Source: Duncaniella sp. (GTDB taxonomy: Bacteria; Bacteroidota; Bacteroidia; Bacteroidales; Muribaculaceae). Taken from it: a DNA stretch of 9,796 nucleotides. Made by a program: the position numbers and the translations under genes. The notes beneath the pieces are model-generated. The model saw only the letters and a program-made list of their open reading frames with translations, was not told the origin of the DNA and searched no databases. Below, piece after piece: positions 1 through 6,301 of the stretch (position 1 is the stretch's first letter; each line of letters starts with the position of its first letter). Location of the stretch: contig NZ_JAIDEN010000011.1 of the NCBI RefSeq assembly GCF_029054785.1, positions 1-9,796 of the forward strand, read 5' to 3'.

Positions 1-1
1 G

Positions 2-127
2 GATAGGACTGGGGGCTTTGGGAACTTTGGGAGGACTGGGAGAGCTGGGAGCTTTGGGAGTTTTGGGAACTTTGGGAGTTTTGGTCCAATTGGTCTGATT
101 AGGCCAATTAGACTAATTAGTCCAATC
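2..127. repeat. Degenerate 9-nt tandem repeat array (two sub-families)
   Basis: Fourteen consecutive 9-nt units keep one register from 2 to 127. Units at 11-82 are GGG-led, for example GGGAACTTT (20-28 and 65-73), GGGAGCTTT (47-55) and GGGAGTTTT (56-64 and 74-82). The first unit (2-10) is more diverged. From 83 the units change to GGTCCAATT, GGTCTGATT, AGGCCAATT, AGACTAATT and AGTCCAATC. Both blocks share a purine-rich start and mostly a T-rich end. Eight GGG tracts (11-15 through 74-76) recur every 9 nt with 6-nt spacers, which fits the G3+N1-7 quadruplex pattern. Because 9 is a multiple of 3, the plus strand reads as G-x-F, then [G/R/S]-x-I tripeptides until a TGA at 128-130, with no start in the window. 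I think it is intergenic, but the 3' end of a gene from outside the window cannot be excluded. The array probably continues past the left edge. Positions 128-162 show nothing I can name. Confidence 0.85.
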
Positions 128-162
128 TGATTGCTCTGGCTTTTCGGGCCTCCGTCGGGGGA

Positions 163-512
163 TTAATCTGTAAAGGTTTCGAGGATTTCAGTCAGACTTG
201 ATCTGAGGGGTAGAAGGTCAGTTTCAATAGTGGCGAGTATTCTTTCGGCTTTGATCTGATAATATCCGTGCACAAGTATATGTCTCATGCCGATGACTGC
301 CGACCAAGGAATTTCAGGGTGATTCCGACGGGTTGACCCTGTCAGCTTATAAGCCGCCTCGCCGATAATTTCCAAACATTTTACCATGCCATAAAACAGA
401 TCGGGTCGGAACACAAAACTTCTTCCGGATAGCGTGTTTGGGCGGAATCAATTTTGTCAATGGCTTCGATCATGTGGAGAAGCCGTTCGCGGTCACGGAT
501 TTTTTCTCTCAT
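163..512 (-). pseudogene. hepT: HepT-type HEPN (DUF86) toxin, frameshifted
   Basis: This is a HEPN-domain RNase toxin of the DUF86/HepT family, which is neutralised by a partner MNT nucleotidyltransferase. An ATG at 512-510 opens a 43-aa frame beginning MREKIRDRERLLHMIEAIDK, a typical family N-terminus, and runs to a TAA at 383-381. The rest of the protein (FYGMVKCLEIIGEAAYKLTG onward) lies in the frame that ends at 165-163. It carries RHILVHGY, the Rx4HxY catalytic and AMPylation-site motif of HepT. Adding one T to the coding-strand TTTT run (plus-strand A393-396) joins the two parts as ...DPICFYGMVK... and gives 116 aa, the usual family size. A GTG at 414-412 would give an 83-aa C-terminal fragment lacking the first HEPN helix. 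The 5' end overlaps mntA by 20 nt, so the genes are probably translationally coupled. The break may be real inactivation, a homopolymer sequencing error, or -1 slippage on UUUU. Family assignment is firm; functional state is not. Confidence 0.85.
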
Positions 513-804
513 AGATCAGGATTTTGTCACGGTTGACTGAGGGGAGTGCGTAGGGCATGAGAGTGTCGATTTCCACAAGATCCACTGCGCGATGGAGCAT
601 TTTTGTCAATGCGGAATATATGTGCCCCATTGTGAAAAGTGTTATTTTCTGCCGTTTGTCGAATTCAAGCAGTATGTCGACATCGCTTTTTTCGGATTCC
701 TCTCCGCGGGAGAATGATCCGAATAGCCATACCCGGCTGACAGGCTGTGTTGAAAAGAAGTCTTTCAGTCGTGGAATCAGTGTAGATGCGGTCTCTTTGG
801 TCAT
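493..804 (-). CDS. mntA: MntA-type minimal nucleotidyltransferase antitoxin
   Basis: This is a stand-alone MNT-fold nucleotidyltransferase, about 103 aa. In characterised HepT/MntA pairs this protein blocks the HEPN toxin by adding AMP to the tyrosine of its Rx4HxY motif. The sequence shows WLFGSFSRGEESEKSDVDIL: Gly29-Ser30, then ten residues, then Asp41-x-Asp43, the exact GSx10DxD signature. Asp75 in AVDLVE is a candidate third acidic residue. The C-terminus (SVNRDKILIYERKNP) is typical of Bacteroidales members. I place the start at ATG 804-802 because family members start a few residues before the LKxFFxTQPV segment. An in-frame ATG at 828-826 would add eight residues (MAGLLFAD), but that stretch is also the distal arm and U-tract of a terminator-like hairpin. 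The stop region overlaps the hepT start by 20 nt, so the two form a bicistron with the antitoxin first. The gene looks intact and catalytically complete. Confidence 0.92.
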   Translation of the reverse strand: MTKETASTLIPRLKDFFSTQPVSRVWLFGSFSRGEESEKSDVDILLEFDKRQKITLFTMGHIYSALTKMLHRAVDLVEIDTLMPYALPSVNRDKILIYERKNP

Positions 805-810
805 ATCGGC

Positions 811-851
811 AAAAAGCAGCCCCGCCATAACCGGTCGGTCGGGGCGGGGCT
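811..851 (-). terminator. Intrinsic terminator after the SusCD operon
   Basis: Read on the minus strand, AGCCCCGCC (851-843) pairs perfectly over 9 bp with GGCGGGGCT (826-818) around a 16-nt loop. It is followed by GC and then five Ts (815-811). The hairpin lies 58 nt past the BACON-gene stop and shares its orientation, so it probably ends that transcript. It also spans the upstream candidate ATG of mntA (828-826), which argues for the later mntA start, or for read-through control of the toxin-antitoxin pair. No clear Bacteroides promoter for mntA was seen between 829 and 1000. Confidence 0.7.
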
Positions 852-908
852 TGGGTCAGGTATGGTTGCTGTTTGTCTGTATGAGTCAGATTTTAGCGGG
901 TCTGTTGA

Positions 909-2336
909 TCAATGAGCATATATATTAGAGTCTTTTGAAAGAGTAGTTTGTATCTTTGAAAGACTACTATTATAAATCTTGGTTGAAGGTGTATTTTGAG
1001 AAGTTGATTCAGATGAGAGAGCATGAGTTTTCTGTAACTGAATATTTCTCATTACAAGCAGATTGAATTCATATCCATCAAAATCAAATTCAGAAGTAGA
1101 GAATCCGGCTAAAATAAAAGAATTCAAAGGATAGTCATACATTCCGGAATCTTTGAAAGAGGCTGTTGTATAACCCTTTCCATTCATTTCTGAATAAGAT
1201 ATTTGTGAGGTCATATATGCGTTTTCAGAGGCAGTGACCATTGATTTACCGTCTTTGACAAATCCATAAATGGAGTAAACACTGAATGTTCCGTCTTCAT
1301 CCACCCAATTACCGATATAATCGCCACAACCGAGTTTCAAGGTGAGAGTTGTTTCGTCATATTGGACAGGAATTGAAAAATCAAGATCTGTAAGGTCGAT
1401 TGAATATTTTGTTCCAGTCTGCTTGAGAGAAGCTTTGAAAGCTGCTTGTTTGCCAGCACTGTTGGTGTAAACCAAGATATATTCTCCGGCGATGTCTTTG
1501 TCGAACTGATACTGTTCGACGGAGACTGAGCCTTCTGTGCCTTCAAGGCTGTAAGAGAGGTTGCCTTTGCGGATGTGGCCGTCATTGTTGGCATCGACGG
1601 TGATTGTCACTGTCTCGTTTTCAAACGATCCGTGGAGCCATTCTACGTCAGAACTGAATGTTACTTCAATGTCGGAGGGGAAGTTATAAGTGTAGGTCTT
1701 TGCGTCGTCGTTCTGGCTGATTTCAGAAACCTTTACCAGAGGGAAGATAAGAGGGCTCTGGTTGACGGTGATGTCATAGGTGAGATCGCCGACTGTGATT
1801 GTAAGTATGCCTGTACGGGCCTGGAGTTTGGTGTTGCGGTCAGCATTGATTGTGAGAATGCCGTCAGCAATCGAACCTTTGAGCCATTCTGCATCGGAAG
1901 TTACCGACATCGGGATTGTAGCATTGGCTTCATAGCTATTGGTCCATGCGTCAGCTTCGATGTCGATTTCACTTACATCAGCGAATTTGAAGATAATGCC
2001 TGACTGAATGATGGAGATTTCATCCGTTGCATTGCCGCATTTGACGATGATTGTTCCGGTTCGTCCGTCAAGGGCGTTGTTTTGGGTTACGGCGATGTTG
2101 ATTGTGTTGCCATCGAGAGTTGCGGTGATCCATTCATTGTCAGTAGTCACAGTCACCGGACCTTTGGCTTCGAATGTGATCGAGCCGGTAGATGCTTCTG
2201 CGGGGAAGGTTGTGTCATGGCTTACGATTGTGATGGCCGATTCGGTTGTGATATCCGGTGCTTCATAATCGTTGCATGCGGTAAATCCGGTTGCCGCGAT
2301 CAAAGCAAACAGGATTGATCTATATGTCTTTTTCAT
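909..2336 (-). CDS. Surface lipoprotein with three BACON-like domains
   Basis: This 475-aa predicted outer-membrane lipoprotein has a signal peptide (1-20), lipobox GFTAC with Cys21, and an acidic tail start (NDYEAPD) consistent with surface export. Three Ig-like BACON repeats follow at about 35-113, 118-195 and 200-277. Each has an [NDV][AE]EW-type tryptophan (W69, W151, W233), an N/D-rich turn with R-x-G (weaker in the third), and a closing strand ending near a Gln (Q111, Q193, Q275). BACON domains are thought to bind carbohydrate or mucin or to act as spacers. Residues 280-430 form another beta-rich region I do not recognise, starting GEYILVYTNSAGK. The last 40 residues are Ser/Thr-rich, with a near-duplicated LSK(I/D) motif, and match no domain I know. 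The gene is the last of the SusCD operon, 85 nt after the DUF4302 gene. Its 3' third is clearly AT-richer than its 5' part: 32% GC at 1021-1080 and 30% at 1081-1140, against 52% at 1561-1620. Confidence 0.85.
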   Translation of the reverse strand: MKKTYRSILFALIAATGFTACNDYEAPDITTESAITIVSHDTTFPAEASTGSITFEAKGPVTVTTDNEWITATLDGNTINIAVTQNNALDGRTGTIIVKCGNATDEISIIQSGIIFKFADVSEIDIEADAWTNSYEANATIPMSVTSDAEWLKGSIADGILTINADRNTKLQARTGILTITVGDLTYDITVNQSPLIFPLVKVSEISQNDDAKTYTYNFPSDIEVTFSSDVEWLHGSFENETVTITVDANNDGHIRKGNLSYSLEGTEGSVSVEQYQFDKDIAGEYILVYTNSAGKQAAFKASLKQTGTKYSIDLTDLDFSIPVQYDETTLTLKLGCGDYIGNWVDEDGTFSVYSIYGFVKDGKSMVTASENAYMTSQISYSEMNGKGYTTASFKDSGMYDYPLNSFILAGFSTSEFDFDGYEFNLLVMRNIQLQKTHALSSESTSQNTPSTKIYNSSLSKIQTTLSKDSNIYAH

Positions 2337-2372
2337 TTTCGTTACAATTTTAAAATTTGATGATTCTCTGCG

Positions 2373-2405
2373 GAATCCGTTCCCTCTTGCTGAGGGATCG
2401 GATTC
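2373..2405 (-). promoter_or_regulatory. Intercistronic stem-loop before the BACON gene
   Basis: Arms 2373-2386 and 2392-2405 are inverted repeats matching at 13 of 14 positions around a 5-nt loop. GAATCCG pairs with CGGATTC and CCCTC with GAGGG. The hairpin sits in the only long gap (85 nt) of the operon, between the DUF4302 stop and the BACON start. No T-run follows on either strand, so it is unlikely to be a simple intrinsic terminator. An RNA-stability or processing element that sets different expression of the last gene is more plausible. Confidence 0.6.
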
Positions 2406-2421
2406 AACAGACAGTCATTTA

Positions 2422-3732
2422 TTATTTCTTCTGGAGATACTGGACATAGGTGATCTGGCCGGTGTTGTTGAGTCTCCAAGGTGCGGGAGCGATGTAATAG
2501 GTGTCGTCTCCAGGATAAGTCGCGATGAAATAGAATGAGTTGACATTTGACGGCGATGCCGCGTTGGGTTCCGCAACGAATCTCTTGGGGTTTGATTCGC
2601 TCTTGACAAAGTCCATGCCGGCCTGAGTGGATGCATAGAAGCTACCGCCTGTTCCGCCTGCGTAGAAGAACACGTTCATGTCGCTGCCGGAGTACAGCTG
2701 CTGGCCTGTGAGGCTCAGGCAACCTTTGGATTTGTTATACTTGGCCACGAGATCGAAACCGTTCGGAGTTGTCATTGTGATCAGGCCGGTTGCGGGATCC
2801 GGGGTGAGGGTGACATTTGAAGTGTAGATACCAAAGAAGAAGGCAAAAGTGAATTCACCGGAGAATTCCTCAATAAACGAGTATGTTTCAGGGAGGATTC
2901 CAATTATGTTGACCTGGTTGCCGTTTGAATCTGTACCTGAGAAGAGATATCCGTCAGGGTTGAATGACAGTTCGCTGATAGTCGCGCCGTTGACTGTGAT
3001 TGGAGTCAGGAAGCGGATACCGGTTGCAGTGGGCAGGTAGAAGGCTTCGTCAGAGAAAGCTTCCGCACCTTCTTCTGTTCCGCCCCAGAAGATAGCCATA
3101 GAGCGGTCATTAAGATCTATGCTCATGGTTACCGGGAGTTCGCCGATTGTTCCGGAGCCTTCTGTCACATAGATATTGTCATTCATTGCGCAGATAGCGT
3201 TGAGTGTGGTTGCCGGATCTTCGTTGAGACGGCGGAGATACATGGTGTTGCCGGTGCGTTTGCCTTGCAGAGTGATGAGATCTTCGGTCACATCCATGAT
3301 CATGAATTCAAAATCGCCGTCCATAGCCTGATAGCCATCAGAGTCACCCCAGGGAGTAGCGAAGTAGTGCATGAGTGTGTTGTAGGAGTCGAATGTGAGA
3401 ACCGGACCGTTGTCATTTGTCAGCTTATAGAGGCTTTTTTCAAATTGGCCGGGTGCGATTTCAGAACCGACATTTACCTGGGAATCATCAAACTGGAGGG
3501 TATATATATAGCTGCCGTAGGATTGGTATTTGTCAGGAGTGTAGTCAAATAACCATCCGTTAGGGGCGCTTGTCAGAACGGCCTTGGCGTTGTCAAGAGT
3601 GGCCTGAAGTCTTGTTGAAGATGATTCATCGAATATATCTTCCTGATCTTTCAGACAGGACTGGAAGGCCAGTGTCGAGAATGCAAGCAGAGTTGCTATG
3701 AATAATTTATTGAGTCGCATGGTTTGAATCAT
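2422..3732 (-). CDS. DUF4302 family lipoprotein
   Basis: This is a 436-aa predicted surface lipoprotein of the DUF4302 family, which often accompanies SusC/SusD pairs in Bacteroidetes and has no established function. The signal peptide leads to LAFQSC (Cys26 from the first Met). Family hallmarks are EDIFDESSSTRLQATLDNAK (31-50), LTSAPNGWLFDY, then YIYTLQFDD and SLYKLTNDNGPVLTFDSYN, and a strand pair ITLQGKRTGNTMYLRRL that closes the N-terminal domain. The rest is beta-rich and Gly/Thr/Ser-rich with no catalytic motif that I can see. A ligand-binding or scaffold role at the cell surface is inferred from the operon. The start at 3732 is 12 nt after the metallohydrolase stop. A second ATG at 3720 (MRLNKLFIATLL) gives a more typical signal peptide and may be the real start. 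The protein is not obviously truncated. Confidence 0.88.
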   Translation of the reverse strand: MIQTMRLNKLFIATLLAFSTLAFQSCLKDQEDIFDESSSTRLQATLDNAKAVLTSAPNGWLFDYTPDKYQSYGSYIYTLQFDDSQVNVGSEIAPGQFEKSLYKLTNDNGPVLTFDSYNTLMHYFATPWGDSDGYQAMDGDFEFMIMDVTEDLITLQGKRTGNTMYLRRLNEDPATTLNAICAMNDNIYVTEGSGTIGELPVTMSIDLNDRSMAIFWGGTEEGAEAFSDEAFYLPTATGIRFLTPITVNGATISELSFNPDGYLFSGTDSNGNQVNIIGILPETYSFIEEFSGEFTFAFFFGIYTSNVTLTPDPATGLITMTTPNGFDLVAKYNKSKGCLSLTGQQLYSGSDMNVFFYAGGTGGSFYASTQAGMDFVKSESNPKRFVAEPNAASPSNVNSFYFIATYPGDDTYYIAPAPWRLNNTGQITYVQYLQKK

Positions 3733-3744
3733 TTAGAAGATGGA

Positions 3745-4650
3745 TTATTTTACAGTGAGATCAGTGAGATCCACTTTGCCTGACATTACTTCTTTCTGAC
3801 GACGCTGGATGACGCTGCGCAGGTCATCAATGTCGATATTGAAAGTAGTGTACAGATATTCTTTCACGAGGTCGAGTTTCTGATTGATGAGATCTGCACC
3901 TGAAGCGCCGGCGGTTGTGATCAGGTCATTCCAAGAAGCTTCATCGTAAGTAATATAGATAGACATCACTTCGGCGAAGTCTTCAGTGTAGGAGTGTTGA
4001 GCATAGGAAGAAACATAGCCGCGAGCTTCAAAACCGGTGTCGTAAGGAGGTTCGCTCCAAAGGTCTGCCACGTATGAGTCATAAGTAACGGTCTGGAATG
4101 CGGATGGCATCGGACGTGTCTGGTTGAGGATATGGGTGAACTCGTGGTGAATTGTCTTAAAGTAATAGTAGTTCATCGCATCGGTCCCCATTTCAAGACA
4201 CTGTGGAAGGTAGTTAAGACCTGCAAGGAAGATCTTACGGCCACCTTCGGCGGTGCCGAGAATGAATGTACCGTTGTTCTTGTATTCCCATTCACCGACG
4301 GTGTAGAACATCTTGGGGAAGTACTGGCGGGTGAAGTCGGTTCCGGCTACTTCATTGTAAGTCTCGACGCAGAGATATTTGACGAGGTGGGCCATGGTAA
4401 TGGCATCTTCGTAGCGGGCAGGTACGAGATAGTAGTCAAAGTCACCTTCGATGTCCTCGTAGCGGTATTTGAAGTCGATATTGTAGGGCTTGTTGTAGTT
4501 TGCTTCGAGCCACTTGTCGAAATCGTTTTTGACGGTATTGCCGGTAACGATGACTGATTTTCCGGTGTCCGGATCGTCAGATTCGCAAGCAGTAAAGGCT
4601 ATAGCCGAAACAGCCATCAAAGCAAAGCTTAATATTTTGTTGAATTTCAT
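3745..4650 (-). CDS. SusCD-associated zinc metallohydrolase lipoprotein (HExxH)
   Basis: This 301-aa lipoprotein matches the 'substrate import-associated zinc metallohydrolase lipoprotein' / putative zinc-binding metallopeptidase group found beside SusC/SusD genes. The signal peptide ends in FTAC (Cys22). ESDDPD follows, an Asp-rich surface-export type signal. The active-site helix is HHEFTH, with H169, E170 and H173 forming HExxH. GYVSSYAQ (211-218) and EDFAE (223-227) follow; E223 or E227 is the likely third zinc ligand, as in gluzincin-type enzymes. An N-terminal region (about 40-130) precedes the catalytic core and a helical C-terminus (about 255-290) closes it. It lies 44 nt after susD and 12 nt before the DUF4302 gene. 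It is the only recognisable enzyme in the operon, so it probably trims the ligand at the surface. Whether it cuts peptide bonds or another bond is not established from sequence. Confidence 0.9.
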   Translation of the reverse strand: MKFNKILSFALMAVSAIAFTACESDDPDTGKSVIVTGNTVKNDFDKWLEANYNKPYNIDFKYRYEDIEGDFDYYLVPARYEDAITMAHLVKYLCVETYNEVAGTDFTRQYFPKMFYTVGEWEYKNNGTFILGTAEGGRKIFLAGLNYLPQCLEMGTDAMNYYYFKTIHHEFTHILNQTRPMPSAFQTVTYDSYVADLWSEPPYDTGFEARGYVSSYAQHSYTEDFAEVMSIYITYDEASWNDLITTAGASGADLINQKLDLVKEYLYTTFNIDIDDLRSVIQRRQKEVMSGKVDLTDLTVK

Positions 4651-4694
4651 TGTTTTTGTCTTTTTGATGGTTAACAGTAATGATCAACTGTGTC

Positions 4695-6278
4695 TTAGCG
4701 TTCATTAGGCTGAATTCCGGCATCGCGAACTTTCAGAGGAATCTGGAAAATACGACGCTTGTCATCTTTCGAAAGGAAGTCAGTGATGTGGTCGGGCTTG
4801 CCGGCTGCATTCATGTAGCGGCGGGGGATCTCGATGCCATAGCGCTTGATGTCGAACCAGCGGAGGCCGTCCTGAAGAGTTTCGATTCGACGGAAGGCGA
4901 GCACACACTGGAGCATGCATTCCTGAGTAGAGCCTTCGGCGTCAATGGTAAATTCAGGATTGAGGTGTTTCTTCATTCCGGAAGCCATGCGGGCATCATC
5001 TTCATAACAGTAAGTCTTTCCATTATAGAAAGTAGTGATCATGTCTGGTGTAAGAACTCTATTGGTTCCTGCAATGTTCTTGGCCCAGATGGTAAGATCG
5101 GCTGCCGCTTCGTCAAAGCGATGGAGCATTATGTAGGCTTCAGCTCTTGAAAGAAGGGTTTCATCAGCAGTGAAGATTGCGAGTACGGTATGAGGATAGC
5201 CGATGTTCTGCACGGGGTCGGTGTATTCGAACAGGTAGGGAGTCTTGCGGAAAAGAAGTTTGTCGATACCTCCGGTGTATTTGGATGTAATCGAACTTCT
5301 TACAGTAGAACCCCAGACATTAGTGGCGCGGGCATCTTCGTTTTCAGAAGTGTAGTTGCTGTGAGTATAGCGAGAATAAGCACCGTATGGCCCGAAAGCT
5401 ACGCCAATCTGTGACTGTGCGGTTTGCAGGAGCAGATTGCAGTTGGCTGTGGCTCCGATGTAGAAATTCTCGCGAGCTTTTGAACCGTTGACAGGGAGTG
5501 TGCCGAATGTCACCCAGTCGCGGAGCATGTTGTTTGGAGCGGATCCGAGCACTTTGTTAGCGGCATCAATCACTTTTTCCCATTGCTCAGTATAGAGATA
5601 GAAGCGCGTGGCGAATGCGTAGGCCGCTTTCTGGTTGAAATGGTATTTGGGTACAGAATAATATGAATCGCTTACACGTTCCAGACCTTCAGTGAGGTCT
5701 TTTTCGATCTGAGTGTAGAAGTCAGCGAGGTTTCCGCGTTCATATTTGGGCTGAAGCTGTGTTTCCGGATGTGTCATGTACGGAAGGCCGAGGTCTTCTG
5801 CTGCATTCTGAGTCCAGTGTTTGCAGAAGAGGTTTGCGAGCATGAAATGGTTATAGGCCCGACAGAGCAGAGCTTCGCCGCGAAGAGCGGACAGTGTGGT
5901 AGAGGCTTCAGGACCGCCAAGCTGGTCAATGGCGTCGAGAGCCTGATTTGCAGATGCGATTGCGATGTAGGAGGAAGCCCAATACTCATTGAGTGATTCG
6001 TCTGACTCCTCAAGTTCGTCTTTCCAGGCGTAGGCATCGTCTATCCAACGCTCTGTGTCAGGACTTTGGAGTTCAACGTCATCAACGTTGTCGGATGACA
6101 GTTCAGTTACGAACGCGCATTGGGTTGAGGGATAGGCAGAGACAAGAATGCTCTTGATTTTTTCCTCGTCGCTGAGAGTAGCACGGTTGTCGGGCATGGT
6201 GTCGAGGTAGTCGTCGCAGGATGAGAGGACTACGGTCGGCAGAGCAAGCGCGAATGCGTATTTTATATATTTGTTCAT
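4695..6278 (-). CDS. susD: SusD/RagB family nutrient-binding lipoprotein
   Basis: This is a 527-aa outer-membrane lipoprotein that caps its SusC partner and passes ligand to it. The signal peptide and lipobox VVLSSC (Cys21) are followed by DDYLDTMPDNRATL, the classic SusD/RagB N-terminus. Helical TPR-like segments include YIAIASANQALDAI (about 107-120) and ALRGEALLCRAYNHFMLANL (about 132-151), which is the family's conserved AEArFLRA-type helix. A second conserved stretch, ETLLSRAEAYIMLHRFDEAA, lies in the C-terminal half. LRWFDIKRYG (472-481) and the ending IPLKVRDAGIQPNER are typical of the SusD C-terminal domain. Length is normal for the family (about 500-600 aa). The start is 23 nt after the susC stop, with an A-rich leader and no Shine-Dalgarno sequence. 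The symbol is used in the family sense; the ligand need not be starch. Confidence 0.95.
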   Translation of the reverse strand: MNKYIKYAFALALPTVVLSSCDDYLDTMPDNRATLSDEEKIKSILVSAYPSTQCAFVTELSSDNVDDVELQSPDTERWIDDAYAWKDELEESDESLNEYWASSYIAIASANQALDAIDQLGGPEASTTLSALRGEALLCRAYNHFMLANLFCKHWTQNAAEDLGLPYMTHPETQLQPKYERGNLADFYTQIEKDLTEGLERVSDSYYSVPKYHFNQKAAYAFATRFYLYTEQWEKVIDAANKVLGSAPNNMLRDWVTFGTLPVNGSKARENFYIGATANCNLLLQTAQSQIGVAFGPYGAYSRYTHSNYTSENEDARATNVWGSTVRSSITSKYTGGIDKLLFRKTPYLFEYTDPVQNIGYPHTVLAIFTADETLLSRAEAYIMLHRFDEAAADLTIWAKNIAGTNRVLTPDMITTFYNGKTYCYEDDARMASGMKKHLNPEFTIDAEGSTQECMLQCVLAFRRIETLQDGLRWFDIKRYGIEIPRRYMNAAGKPDHITDFLSKDDKRRIFQIPLKVRDAGIQPNER

Positions 6279-6301
6279 TTTACTGATTCTTTAGGAGTAG
6301 A

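Noticed and set aside
2..127. CRISPR array
   Set aside because: Units are 9 nt, degenerate and directly adjacent, with no unique spacers and no cas genes.
2..130. Collagen-like or Gly-rich protein end on the plus strand
   Set aside because: The frame is open only because the units are 9 nt long. There is no start in the window and the second block has poor protein character. Kept only as an alternative to a non-coding array.
163..414. Intact 83-aa DUF86 protein from a GTG start
   Set aside because: The missing N-terminal helix is present just upstream in the neighbouring frame from ATG 512, so this is the 3' part of a frameshifted gene rather than a short complete gene.
557..928. Plus-strand open frame of 123 aa opposite mntA
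   Set aside because: It lies antisense to the clear MNT nucleotidyltransferase and runs into the 3' end of the BACON gene. It has no recognisable domain and reads like a shadow of the minus-strand genes.
2373..2405. Intrinsic terminator splitting the operon
   Set aside because: No T-run follows the stem on either strand.
2415..2636. Short minus-strand frame overlapping the DUF4302 3' end
   Set aside because: Out-of-frame shadow of the DUF4302 gene with no domain and no independent leader.
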